The notes under the pieces were generated by a model. That model was not told where the DNA came from, did not search any database, and saw only the letters and a list, made by a program, of their open reading frames with translations. A DNA stretch of 64,000 nt from Prinia subflava (Eukaryota; Chordata; Aves; Passeriformes; Cisticolidae), in assembly GCF_021018805.1 (NCBI RefSeq), contig NW_026961082.1, positions 62,001-126,000 of the forward strand, written 5' to 3'. The translations under genes and the position numbers were made by a program. Of this stretch, positions 50,601-62,600 are shown piece by piece. Each line of letters opens with the position of its first letter. The stretch's first letter is position 1.

Positions 50601-52460
50601 CAGACAACCAACAGGACTTGTGTCTTGAAAAAACCAACACAGTAACAGCAAAGCACAGTGTTCTACATATCTCTTCCAAGGAAATCAAGCAATTTAGGTC
50701 CTAAAACCTTTGCTCCTGCTCTCCAGACGAGGAATACACCAACTGGTACAAAATATACGTCAGTAGTGGAGAAAGCAGGTACGTGTCTTCAAGAGCTTCT
50801 CTGCTCGCTGCAAGTACAGAGAACAAACAGGGTTTGTTTCTTGAGAAAACCGACACAGCAACAGCAAAGCATAGTGTTCTACAGAGCTCTTCCATGGAAA
50901 TCAAGCAATTTAGGTCCTAACATATTTCCTCTTGCTCTGCAGACGAGGAATACACCAACTGGTACAAAATACACTTCACTTGTGGAAAAGGGGCAAGAAA
51001 GTGTCTGCAGCAGCTTCTCTGCTTGCTGCAAACACAGACAACCAACAGGACTTGTGTCTTGAGAAAACCAACACAGCAACACCAAAGCATAGTGTTCTAC
51101 ATAGCTCTTCCATGGAAAACAAGCAATTTAGATCCTAAAATCTTTGATCTTGCTCTGCAGACGAGGAATACACCAACTGGTACAAAATATACTTCACTTG
51201 TGGAAAAGGGGCAAGAAAATGTCTGCAGCAGCTTCTCTGCTTGCTGCAAACACAGACAACCAACAGGACTTGTGTCTTGAGAAAACCAACACAGCAACAG
51301 CAAAGCATAGTGTTCTACAGAGCTCTTCCATGGAAAACAAGCAATTTAGATCCTAAAACCTTTGCTCTTGCTCTGCAGATGAGGAATACACCAACTGGTA
51401 CAAAATATACTTCACTTGTGGAAAAGGAGCAGGAAAGTGTCTGCAGCAGCTTCTCTGCTTGCTGCAAACACAGACAACCACCAGGACTTGTGTCTTGAGA
51501 AAACCAACACAGCAACAGCAAAGCATAGTGTTCTACATAGCTCTTCCATGGAAAACAAGCAATTTAGATCCTAAAACCTTTGCTCTTGCTCTGCAGACGA
51601 GGAATACACCAACTGGTACAAAATATACTTCACTTGTGGAAAAGGGGCAAGAAAGTGTCTGCAGCAGCTTCTCTGCTTGCTGCAAACACAGACAACCAAC
51701 AGGACTTGTGTCTTGAGAAAACCAACACAGCAACAGCAAAGCATAGTGTTCTACATAGCTCTTCCATGGAAAACAAGCAATTTAGATCCTAAAACCTTTG
51801 CTCTTGCTCTGCAGAGGAGGAACACACCAACTGGCTCAAAATATACTTCACTTGTGGAAAAGGGGCAAGAAAGTGTCTGCAGCAGCTTCTCTGCTTGCTG
51901 AAAACACAGGGAACAAACACGGCTTGTGTCTTGAGAAAACCAACACAGCAACAGCAAAGCATAGTGTTCTTAATAGCTCTTCCATGGAAAACAAGCAATT
52001 TAGATCCTAAAACCTTTGCTCTTGCTCTGCAGACGAGGAATACACCAACTGGTACAAAATATACTTCACTAGTGGAAAAGGAGCAAGAAAGTGTCTGCAG
52101 CAGCTTCTCTGCTTGCTGCAAACACAGACAACCAACAGGACTTGTGTCTTGAGAAAACCAACACAGTAACAGCAAAGCACAGTGTTCTACATATCTCTTC
52201 CAAGGAAATCAAGCAATTTAGGTCCTAAAACCTTTGCTCCTGCTCTCCAGACGAGGAATACACCAACTGGTACAAAATATACGTCAGTAGTGGAGAAAGC
52301 AGGTACGTGTCTTCAAGAGCTTCTCTGCTCGCTGCAAGTACAGAGAACAAACAGGGTTTGTTTCTTGAGAAAACCGACACAGCAACAGCAAAGCATAGTG
52401 TTCTACAGAGCTCTTCCATGGAAATCAAGTAATTTAGGTCCTAACATATTTGCTCTTGCT
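47674..52460 (+). repeat. 4.8-kb block related to 59431-64000
   Basis: Offset is 11,758 for 47.7-51.0 kb and 11,540 (one monomer less) for 51.24-52.46 kb. Shared markers are the inserted A in GTGGAAAAAGGGGC (49247 and 61007), GAGCAGGAAAGTG with CCACCAGGAC (near 51430 and 62970), and GGCTCAAAATATAC (51835 and 63374). About ten substitutions distinguish the copies. The extra monomer in this copy lies near 51.02-51.24 kb and carries AAAATCTTTGATC. Confidence 0.8.
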
Positions 52461-55419
52461 CTGCAGACGAGGAATACACCAACTGGTACAAAATATACTT
52501 CACTTGTGGAAAAGGGGCAAGAAAGTGTCTGCAGCAGCTTCTCTGCTTGCTGCAAACACAGACAACCAACAGGACTTGTGTCTTGAGAAAACCAACACAG
52601 CAACAGCAAAGCATAGTGTTCTACATAGCTCTTCCATGGAAAACAAGCAATTTAGATCCTAAAACCTTTGCTCTTGCTCTGCAGAGGAGGAATACACCAA
52701 CTGGTACAAAATATACTTCACTTGTGGAAAAGGGGCAAGAAAGTGTCTGCAGCAGCTTCTCTGCTTGCTGCAAACACAGACAACCAACAGGACTTGTGTC
52801 TTGAGAAAACCAACACAGCAACAGCAAAGCATAGTGTTCTACATAGCTCTTCCACGGAAAACAAGCAATTTAGATCCTAAAACCTTTGCTCTTGCTCTGC
52901 AGAGGAGGAACACACCAACTGGCACAAAATATACTTCACTTGTGGAAAAGGGGCAAGAAAGTGTCTGCAGCAGCTTCTCTGCTTGCTGAAAACACAGGGA
53001 ACAAACAGGGCTTGTGTCTTGAGAAAACCAACACAGCAACAGCAAAGCATAGTGTTCTACATAGCTCTTCCATGGAAAACAAGCAATTTAGATCCTAAAA
53101 CCTTTGCACTTGCTCTGCAGACGAGGAATACACCAACTGGTACAAAATATACTTCACTAGTGGAAAAGGGGCAAGAAAGTGTCTGCAGCAGCTTCTCTGC
53201 TTGCTGAAAACACAGAGAACAAACAGGGCTTGTGTCTTGAGAAAACAAACACAGCAACCGAAAACCATAGTGTTCTACAGAGCTCTTCCATGGAAATTAA
53301 GCAGTTTAGGTCCTAACACCTTTGCTCTTGCTCTGCAGACGAGGAATACACCAACTGGTACAAAATATACTTCACTTGTGGAAAAAAGGCAAGAAACTGT
53401 CTGCAGCAGCTTCTCTGCTTGCTGCAAACACAGACAACCAACAGGACTTGTGTCTTGAAAAAACCAACACAGTAACAGCAAAGCACAGTGTTCTACATAT
53501 CTCTTCCAAGGAAAACAAGCAATTTAGATCCTAAAATCTTTGATCTTGCTCTGCAGACGAGGAATACACCAACTGGTACAAAATATACTTCACTTGTGGA
53601 AAAGGGGTAAGAAAATGTCTGCAGCAGCTTCTCTGCTTGCTGCAAACACAGACAACCAACAGGACTTGTGTCTTGAGAAAACCAACACAGCAACAGCAAA
53701 GCATAGTGTTCTACAGAGCTCTTCCATGGAAAACAAGCAATTTAGATCCTAAAACCTTTGCTCTTGCTCTGCAGACGAGGAATACACCAACTGGTACAAA
53801 ATATACTTCACTTGTGGAAAAGGGGCAAGAAAGTGTCTGCAGCAGCTTCTCTGCTTGCTGCAAACACAGACAACCAACAGGACTTGTGTCTTGAGAAAAC
53901 CAACACAGCAACAGCAAAGCATAGTGTTCTACATAGCTCTTCCATGGAAAACAAGCAATTTAGATCCTAAAACCTTTGCTCTTGCTCTGCAGAGGAGGAA
54001 CACACCAACTGGCTCAAAATATACTTCACTTGTGGAAAAGGGGCAAGAAAGTGTCTGCAGCAGCTTCTCTGCTTGCTGAAAACACAGAGAACAAACACGG
54101 CTTGTGTCTTGAGAAAACCAACACAGCAACAGCAAAGCATAGTGTTCTACATAGCTCTTCCATGGAAAACAAGCAATTTAGATCCTAAAACCTTTGCTCT
54201 TGCTCTGCAGACGAGGAATACACCAACTGGTACAAAATATACTTCACTAGTGGAAAAGGAGCAAGAAAGTGTCTGCAGCAGCTTCTCTGCTTGCTGCAAA
54301 CACAGACAACCAACAGGACTTGTGTCTTGAGAAAACCAACACAGTAACAGCAAAGCACAGTGTTCTACATATCTCTTCCAAGGAAATCAAGCAATTTAGG
54401 TCCTAAAACCTTTGCTCCTGCTCTCCAGATGAGGAATACACCAACTGGTACAAAATATACGTCAGTAGTGGAGAAAGCAGGTACGTGTCTTCAAGAGCTT
54501 CTCTGCTCGCTGCAAGTACAGAGAACAAACAGGGTTTGTTTCTTGAGAAAACCGACACAGCAACAGCAAAGCATAGTGTTCTACAGAGCTCTTCCATGGA
54601 AATCAAGCAATTTAGGTCCTAACATATTTGCTCTTGCTCTGCAGACGAGGAATACACCAACTGGTACAAAATATACTTCACTTGTGGAAAAGGGGCAAGA
54701 AAGTGTCTGCAGCAGCTTCTCTGCTTGCTGCAAACACAGACAACCAACAGGACTTGTGTCTTGAGAAAACCAACACAGCAACAGCAAAGCATAGTGTTCT
54801 ACATAGCTCTTCCATGGAAAACAAGCAATTTAGATCCTAAAACCTTTGCTCTTGCTCTGCAGAGGAGGAACACACCAACTGGCACAAAATATACTTCACT
54901 TGTGGAAAAGGGGCAAGAAAGTGTCTGCAGCAGCTTCTCTGCTTGCTGAAAACACAGGGAACAAACAGGGCTTGTGTCTTGAGAAAACCAACACAGCAAC
55001 AGCAAAGCATAGTGTTCTACATAGCTCTTCCATGGAAAACAAGCAATTTAGATCCTAAAACCTTTGCACTTGCTCTGCAGACGAGGAATACACCAACTGG
55101 TACAAAATATACTTCACTAGTGGAAAAGGGGCAAGAAAGTGTCTGCAGCAGCTTCTCTGCTTGCTGAAAACACAGAGAACAAACAGGGCTTGTGTCTTGA
55201 GAAAACAAACACAGCAACCGAAAACCATAGTGTTCTACAGAGCTCTTCCATGGAAATTAAGCAGTTTAGGTCCTAACACATTTGCTCTTGCTCTGCAGAC
55301 GAGGAATACACCAACTGGTACAAAATATACTTCACTTGTGGAAAAAAGGCAAGAAACTGTCTGCAGCAGCTTCTCTGCTTGCTGCAAACACAGACAACCA
55401 ACAGGACTTGTGTCTTGAA

Positions 55420-58400
55420 AAAACCAACACAGTAACAGCAAAGCACAGTGTTCTACATATCTCTTCCAAGGAAATCAAGCAATTTAGGTCCTAAAACCTT
55501 TGCTCCTGCTCTCCAGACGAGGAATACACCAACTGGTACAAAATATACGTCAGTAGTGGAGAAAGCAGGTACGTGTCTTCAAGAGCTTCTCTGCTCGCTG
55601 CAAGTACAGAGAACAAACAGGGTTTGTTTCTTGAGAAAACCGACACAGCAACAGCAAAGCATAGTGTTCTACAGAGCTCTTCCATGGAAATCAAGTAATT
55701 TAGGTCCTAACATATTTGCTCTTGCTCTGCAGACGAGGAATACACCAACTGGTACAAAATATACTTCACTTGTGGAAAAGGGGCAAGAAAGTGTCTGCAG
55801 CAGCTTCTCTGCTTGCTGCAAACACAGACAACCAACAGGACTTGTGTCTTGAGAAAACCAACACAGCAACAGCAAAGCATAGTGTTCTACATAGCTCTTC
55901 CATGGAAAACAAGCAATTTAGATCCTAAAACCTTTGCTCTTGCTCTGCAGACGAGGAATACACCAACTGGTACAAAATATACTTCACTTGTGGAAAAGGG
56001 GCAAGAAAGTGTCTGCAGCAGCTTCTCTGCTTGCTGCAAACACAGACAACCAACAGGACTTGTGTCTTGAGAAAACCAACACAGCAACAGCAAAGCATAG
56101 TGTTCTACATAGCTCTTCCACGGAAAACAAGCAATTTAGATCCTAAAACCTTTGCTCTTGCTCTGCAGAGGAGGAACACACCAACTGGCACAAAATATAC
56201 TTCACTTGTGGAAAAGGGGCAAGAAAGTGTCTGCAGCAGCTTCTCTGCTTGCTGAAAACACAGGGAACAAACAGGGCTTGTGTCTTGAGAAAACCAACAC
56301 AGCAACAACAAAGCATAGTGTTCTACATAGCTCTTCCATGGAAAACAAGCAATTTAGATCCTAAAACTTTTGCACTTGCTCTGCAGACGAGGAATACACC
56401 AACTGGTACAAAATATACTTCACTAGTGGAAAAGGGGCAAGAAAGTGTCTGCAGCAGCTTCTCTGCTTGCTGAAAACACAGAGAACAAACAGGGCTTGTG
56501 TCTTGAGAAAACAAACACAGCAACCGAAAACCATAGTGTTCTACAGAGCTCTTCCATGGAAATTAAGCAGTTTAGGTCCTAAAACCTTTGCACTTGCTCT
56601 GCAGACGAGGAATACACCAACTGGTACAAAATATACTTCACTTGTGGAAAAGGGGCAAGAAAATGTCTGCAGCAGCTTCTCTGCTTGCTGCAAACACAGA
56701 CAACCAACAGGACTTGTGTCTTGAGAAAACCAACACAGCAACAGCAAAGCGTAGTGTTCTACAGAGCTCTTCCATGGAAAACAAGCAATTTAGATCCTAA
56801 AACCTTTGCTCTTGCTCTGCAGACGAGGAATACACCAACTGGTACAAAATATACTTCACTTGTGGAAAAGGGGCAAGAAAGTGTCTGCAGCAGCTTCTCT
56901 GCTTGCTGCAAACACAGACAACCAACAGGACTTGTGTCTTGAGAAAACCAACACAGCAACAGCAAAGCATAGTGTTCTACATAGCTCTTCCATGGAAAAC
57001 AAGCAATTTAGATCCTAAAACCTTTGCTCTTGCTCTGCAGAGGAGGAACACACCAACTGGCTCAAAATATACTTCACTTGTGGAAAAGGGGCAAGAAAGT
57101 GTCTGCAGCAGCTTCTCTGCTTGCTGAAAACTCAGGGAACAAACACGGCTTGTGTCTTTAGAAAACCAACACAGCAACAGCAAAGCATAGTGTTCTTAAT
57201 AGCTCTTCCATGGAAAACAAGCAATTTAGATCCTAAAACCTTTGCTCTTGCTCTGCAGACGAGGAATACACCAACTGGTACAAAATATACTTCACTAGTG
57301 GAAAAGGAGCAAGAAAGTGTCTGCAGCAGCTTCTCTGCTTGCTGCAAACACAGACAACCAACAGCACTTGTGTCTTGAGAAAACCAACACAGTAACAGCA
57401 AAGCACAGTGTTCTACATATCTCTTCCAAGGAAATCAAGCAATTTAGGTCCTAAAACCTTTGCTCCTGCTCTCCAGACGAGGAATACACCAACTGGTACA
57501 AAATATACGTCAGTAGTGGAGAAAGCAGGTACGTGTCTTCAAGAGCTTCTCTGCTCGCTGCAAGTACAGAGAACAAACAGGGTTTGTTTCTTGAGAAAAC
57601 CGACACAGCAACAGCAAAGCATAGTGTTCTACAGAGCTCTTCCATGGAAATCAAGTAATTTAGGTCCTAACATATTTGCTCTTGCTCTGCAGACGAGGAA
57701 TACACCAACTGGTACAAAATATACTTCACTTGTGGAAAAGGGGCAAGAAAGTGTCTGCAGCAGCTTCTCTGCTTGCTGCAAACACAGACAACCAACAGGA
57801 CTTGTGTCTTGAGAAAACCAACACAGCAACAGCAAAGCATAGTGTTCTACATAGCTCTTCCATGGAAAACAAGCAATTTAGATCCTAAAACCTTTGCTCT
57901 TGCTCTGCAGACGAGGAATACACCAACTGGTACAAAATATACTTCACTTGTGGAAAAGGGGCAAGAAAGTGTCTGCAGCAGCTTCTCTGCTTGCTGCAAA
58001 CACAGACAACCAACAGGACTTGTGTCTTGAGAAAACCAACACAGCAACAGCAAAGCATAGTGTTCTACATAGCTCTTCCACGGAAAACAAGCAATTTAGA
58101 TCCTAAAACCTTTGCTCTTGCTCTGCAGAGGAGGAACACACCAACTGGCACAAAATATACTTCACTTGTGGAAAAGGGGCAAGAAAGTGTCTGCAGCAGC
58201 TTCTCTGCTTGCTGAAAACACAGGGAACAAACAGGGCTTGTGTCTTGAGAAAACCAACACAGCAACAGCAAAGCATAGTGTTCTACATAGCTCTTCCATG
58301 GAAAACAAGCAATTTAGATCCTAAAACCTTTGCACTTGCTCTGCAGACGAGGAATACACCAACTGGTACAAAATATACTTCACTTGTGGAAAAGGGGCAA

Positions 58401-59647
58401 GAAAGTGTCTGCAGCAGCTTCTCTGCTTGCTGAAAACACAGAGAACAAACAGGGCTTGTGTCTTGAGAAAACAAACACAGCAACCGAAAACCATAGTGTT
58501 CTACAGAGCTCTTCCATGGAAATTAAGCAGTTTAGGTCCTAAAACCTTTGCACTTGCTCTGCAGACGAGGAATACACCAACTGGTACAAAATATACTTCA
58601 CTTGTGGAAAAGGGGCAAGAAAATGTCTGCAGCAGCTTCTCTGCTTGCTGCAAACACAGACAACCAACAGGACTTGTGTCTTGAGAAAACCAACACAGCA
58701 ACAGCAAAGCATAGTGTTCTACAGAGCTCTTCCATGGAAAACAAGCAATTTAGATCCTAAAACCTTTGCTCTTGCTCTGCAGACGAGGAATACACCAACT
58801 GGTACAAAATATACTTCACTTGTGGAAAAGGGGCAAGAAAGTGTCTGCAGCAGCTTCTCTGCTTGCTGCAAACACAGACAACCAACAGGACTTGTGTCTT
58901 GAGAAAACCAACACAGCAACAGCAAAGCATAGTGTTCTACATAGCTCTTCCATGGAAAACAAGCAATTTAGATCCTAAAACCTTTGCTCTTGCTCTGCAG
59001 ACGAGGAACACACCAACTGGCTCAAAATATACTTCACTTGTGGAAAAGGGGCAAGAAAGTGTCTGCAGCAGCTTCTCTGCTTGCTGCAAACACAGACAAC
59101 CAACAGGACTTGTGTCTTGAGAAAACCAACACAGCAACAGCAAAGCATAGTGTTCTTAATAGCTCTTCCATGGAAAACAAGCAATTTAGATCCTAAAACC
59201 TTTGCTCTTGCTCTGCAGACGAGGAATACACCAACTGGTACAAAATATACTTCACTTGTGGAAAAGGAGCAAGAAAGTGTCTGCAGCAGCTTCTCTGCTT
59301 GCTGCAAACACAGACAACCAACAGCACTTGTGTCTTGAGAAAACCAACACAGTAACAGCAAAGCACAGTGTTCTACATATCTCTTCCAAGGAAATCAAGC
59401 AATTTAGGTCCTAAAACCTTTGCTCCTGCTCTCCAGACGAGGAATACACCAACTGGTACAAAATATACGTCAGTAGTGGAGAAAGCAGGTACGTGTCTTC
59501 AAGAGCTTCTCTGCTCGCTGCAAGTACAGAGAACAAACAGGGTTTGTTTCTTGAGAAAACCGACACGAGCAACAGCAAAGCATAGTGTTCTACAGAGCTC
59601 TTCCATGGAAATCAAGTAATTTAGGTCCTAACATATTTGCTCTTGCT
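55420..59647 (+). repeat. 9-monomer tandem unit, period 1,960 bp
   Basis: Bases 55420 to about 57686 match 57380 to about 59647 (eight A plus one B per unit). About ten substitutions separate them, among them CAACAACAAAGC near 56308, AAAACTTTTGCAC near 56366, AGCGTAGTG near 56750 and ACTCAGGG near 57131. B copies at 55511, 57471 and 59431 and C markers at 56525 and 58485 hold the period. Confidence 0.8.
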
Positions 59648-62600
59648 CTGCAGACGAGGAATACACCAACTGGTACAAAATAAACTTCACTTGTGGAAAA
59701 GGGGCAAGAAAGTGTCTGCAGCAGCTTCTCTGCTTGCTGCAAACACAGACAACCAACAGGACTTGTGTCTTGAGAAAACCAACACAGCAACAGCAAAGCA
59801 TAGTGTTCTACAGAGCTCTTCCATGGAAAACAAGCAATTTAGATCCTAAAACCTTTGCTCTTGCTCTGCAGAGGAGGAACACACCAACTGGCACAAAATA
59901 TACTTCACTTGTGGAAAAGGGGCAAGAAAGTGTCTGCAGCAGCTTCTCTGCTTGCTGAAAACACAGGGAACAAACAGGGCTTGTGTCTTGAGAAAACCAA
60001 CACAGCAACAGCAAAGCATAGTGTTCTACATAGCTCTTCCATGGAAAACAAGCAATTTAGATCCTAAAACCTTTGCACTTGCTCTGCAGACGAGGAATAC
60101 ACCAACTGGTACAAAATATACTTCACTAGTGGAAAAGGGGCAAGAAAGTGTCTGCAGCAGCTTCTCTGCTTGCTGAAAACACAGAGAACAAACAGGGCTT
60201 GTGTCTTGAGAAAACCAACACAGCAACAGCAAAGCATAGTGTTCTTAATAGCTCTTCCATGGAAAACAAGCAATTTAGATCCTAAAACCTTTGCTCTTGC
60301 TCTGCAGACGAGGAATACACCAACTGGTACAAAATATACTTCACTAGTGGAAAAGGAGCAAGAAAGTGTCTGCAGCAGCTTCTCTGCTTGCTGAAAACAC
60401 AGGGAACAAACAGGGCTTGTGTCTTGAGAAAACCAACACAGTAACAGCAAAGCACAGTGTTCTACATATCTCTTCCAAGGAAATCAAGCAATTTAGGTCC
60501 TAAAACCTTTGCTCCTGCTCTCCAGACGAGGAATACACCAACTGGTACAAAATATACGTCAGTAGTGGAGAAAGCAGGTACGTATCTTCAAGAGCTTCTC
60601 TGCTCGCTGCAAGTACAGAGAACAAACAGGGTTTGTTTCTTGAGAAAACCGACACAGCAACAGCAAAGCATAGTGTTCTACAGAGCTCTTCCATGGAAAT
60701 CAAGTAATTTAGGTCCTAACATATTTGCTCTTGCTCTGCAGACGAGGAATACACCAACTGGTACAAAATATACTTCACTTGTGGAAAAGGGGCAAGAAAG
60801 TGTCTGCAGCAGCTTCTCTGCTTGCTGCAAACACAGACAACCAACAGGACTTGTGTCTTGAGAAAACCAACACAGCAACAGCAAAGCATAGTGTTCTACA
60901 TAGCTCTTCCATGGAAAACAAGCAATTTAGATCCTAAAACCTTTGCACTTGCTCTGCAGACGAGGAATACACCAACTGGTACAAAATATACTTCACTTGT
61001 GGAAAAAGGGGCAAGAAAGTGTCTGCAGCAGCTTCTCTGCTTGCTGAAAACACAGAGAACAAACAGGGCTTGTGTCTTGAGAAAACCAACACAGCAACAG
61101 CAAAGCATAGTGTTCTACATAGCTCTTCCATGGAAAACAAGCAATTTAGATCCTAAAACCTTTGCTCTTGCTCTGCAGACGAGGAATACACCAACTGGTA
61201 CAAAATATACTTCACTAGTGGAAAAGGAGCAAGAAAGTGTCTGCAGCAGCTTCTCTGCTTGCTGCAAACACAGACAACCAACAGGACTTGTGTCTTGAGA
61301 AAACCAACACAGTAACAGCAAAGCACAGTGTTCTACATATCTCTTCCAAGGAAATCAAGCAATTTAGGTCCTAAAACCTTTGCTCCTGCTCTCCAGACGA
61401 GGAATACACCAACTGGTACAAAATATACGTCAGTAGTGGAGAAAGCAGGTACGTGTCTTCAAGAGCTTCTCTGCTCGCTGCAAGTACAGAGAACAAACAG
61501 GGTTTGTTTCTTGAGAAAACCGACACAGCAACAGCAAAGCATAGTGTTCTACAGAGCTCTTCCATGGAAATCAAGCAATTTAGGTCCTAACATATTTGCT
61601 CTTGCTCTGCAGACGAGGAATACACCAACTGGTACAAAATATACTTCACTTGTGGAAAAGGGGCAAGAAAGTGTCTGCAGCAGCTTCTCTGCTTGCTGCA
61701 AACACAGACAACCAACAGGACTTGTGTCTTGAGAAAACCAACACAGCAACAGCAAAGCATAGTGTTCTACATAGCTCTTCCATGGAAAACAAGCAATTTA
61801 GATCCTAAAACCTTTGCTCTTGCTCTGCAGAGGAGGAACACACCAACTGGCACAAAATATACTTCACTTGTGGAAAAGGGGCAAGAAAGTGTCTGCAGCA
61901 GCTTCTCTGCTTGCTGAAAACACAGGGAACAAACAGGGCTTGTGTCTTGAGAAAACCAACACAGCAACAGCAAAGCATAGTGTTCTACATAGCTCTTCCA
62001 TGGAAAACAAGCAATTTAGATCCTAAAACTTTTGCACTTGCTCTGCAGACGAGGAATACACCAACTGGTACAAAATATACTTCACTAGTGGAAAAGGGGC
62101 AAGAAAGTGTCTGCAGCAGCTTCTCTGCTTGCTGAAAACACAGAGAACAAACAGGGCTTGTGTCTTGAGAAAACAAACACAGCAACCGAAAACCATTATG
62201 TTCTACAGAGCTCTTCCATGGAAATTAAGCAGTTTAGGTCCTAACACCTTTGCTCTTGCTCTGCAGACGAGGAATACACCAACTGGTACAAAATATACTT
62301 CACTTGTGGAAAAAAGGCAAGAAACTGTCTGCAGCAGCTTCTCTGCTTGCTGCAAACACAGACAACCAACAGGACTTGTGTCTTGAAAAAACCAACACAG
62401 TAACAGCAAAGCACAGTGTTCTACATATCTCTTCCAAGGAAATCAAGCAATTTAGGTCCTAAAACCTTTGCTCCTGCTCTCCAGACGAGGAATACACCAA
62501 CTGGTACAAAATATACGTCAGTAGTGGAGAAAGCAGGTACGTGTCTTCAAGAGCTTCTCTGCTCGCTGCAAGTACAGAGAACAAACAGGGTTTGTTTCTT

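Larger units (their letters stand above)
11718..61010 (+). repeat. Eight small indels in the array
   Basis: Monomer length departs from 218 or 216 at only eight places: -1 near 11718 (CTCTTCAAGG), +1 near 17827 (CAAGCAAATTTAG), -1 near 18323 (GTACAAATATACG), -1 near 19150 (AAAACCTTGCTCC), -3 near 26848 (one CAG lost from GTCTGCAGCAGC), +1 near 49247 (GTGGAAAAAGGGGC), +1 near 59567 (CGACACGAGCAAC) and +1 near 61007 (same change as 49247). Five lie in short homopolymer runs, where sequencing error is also possible. Confidence 0.85.
11455..62245 (+). repeat. Class C variant tails, 21 copies
   Basis: Class C monomers are 218 bp but carry AAACAAACACAGCAACCG and AAAACCATAGTG in place of the usual CCAACACAGCAACAGC and AAAGCATAGTG, followed by GGAAATTAAGCAGTTTAGG. 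The diagnostic CG of CAACCG lies at 11471, 13428, 15388, 18001, 21263, 22787, 25399, 28006, 30618, 33232, 36062, 37586, 41068, 44770, 46076, 50429, 53259, 55219, 56525, 58485 and 62187. Spacings in monomers are 9, 9, 12, 15, 7, 12, 12, 12, 12, 13, 7, 16, 17, 6, 20, 13, 9, 6, 9 and 17. No C copy occurs before 11.4 kb. Confidence 0.93.
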
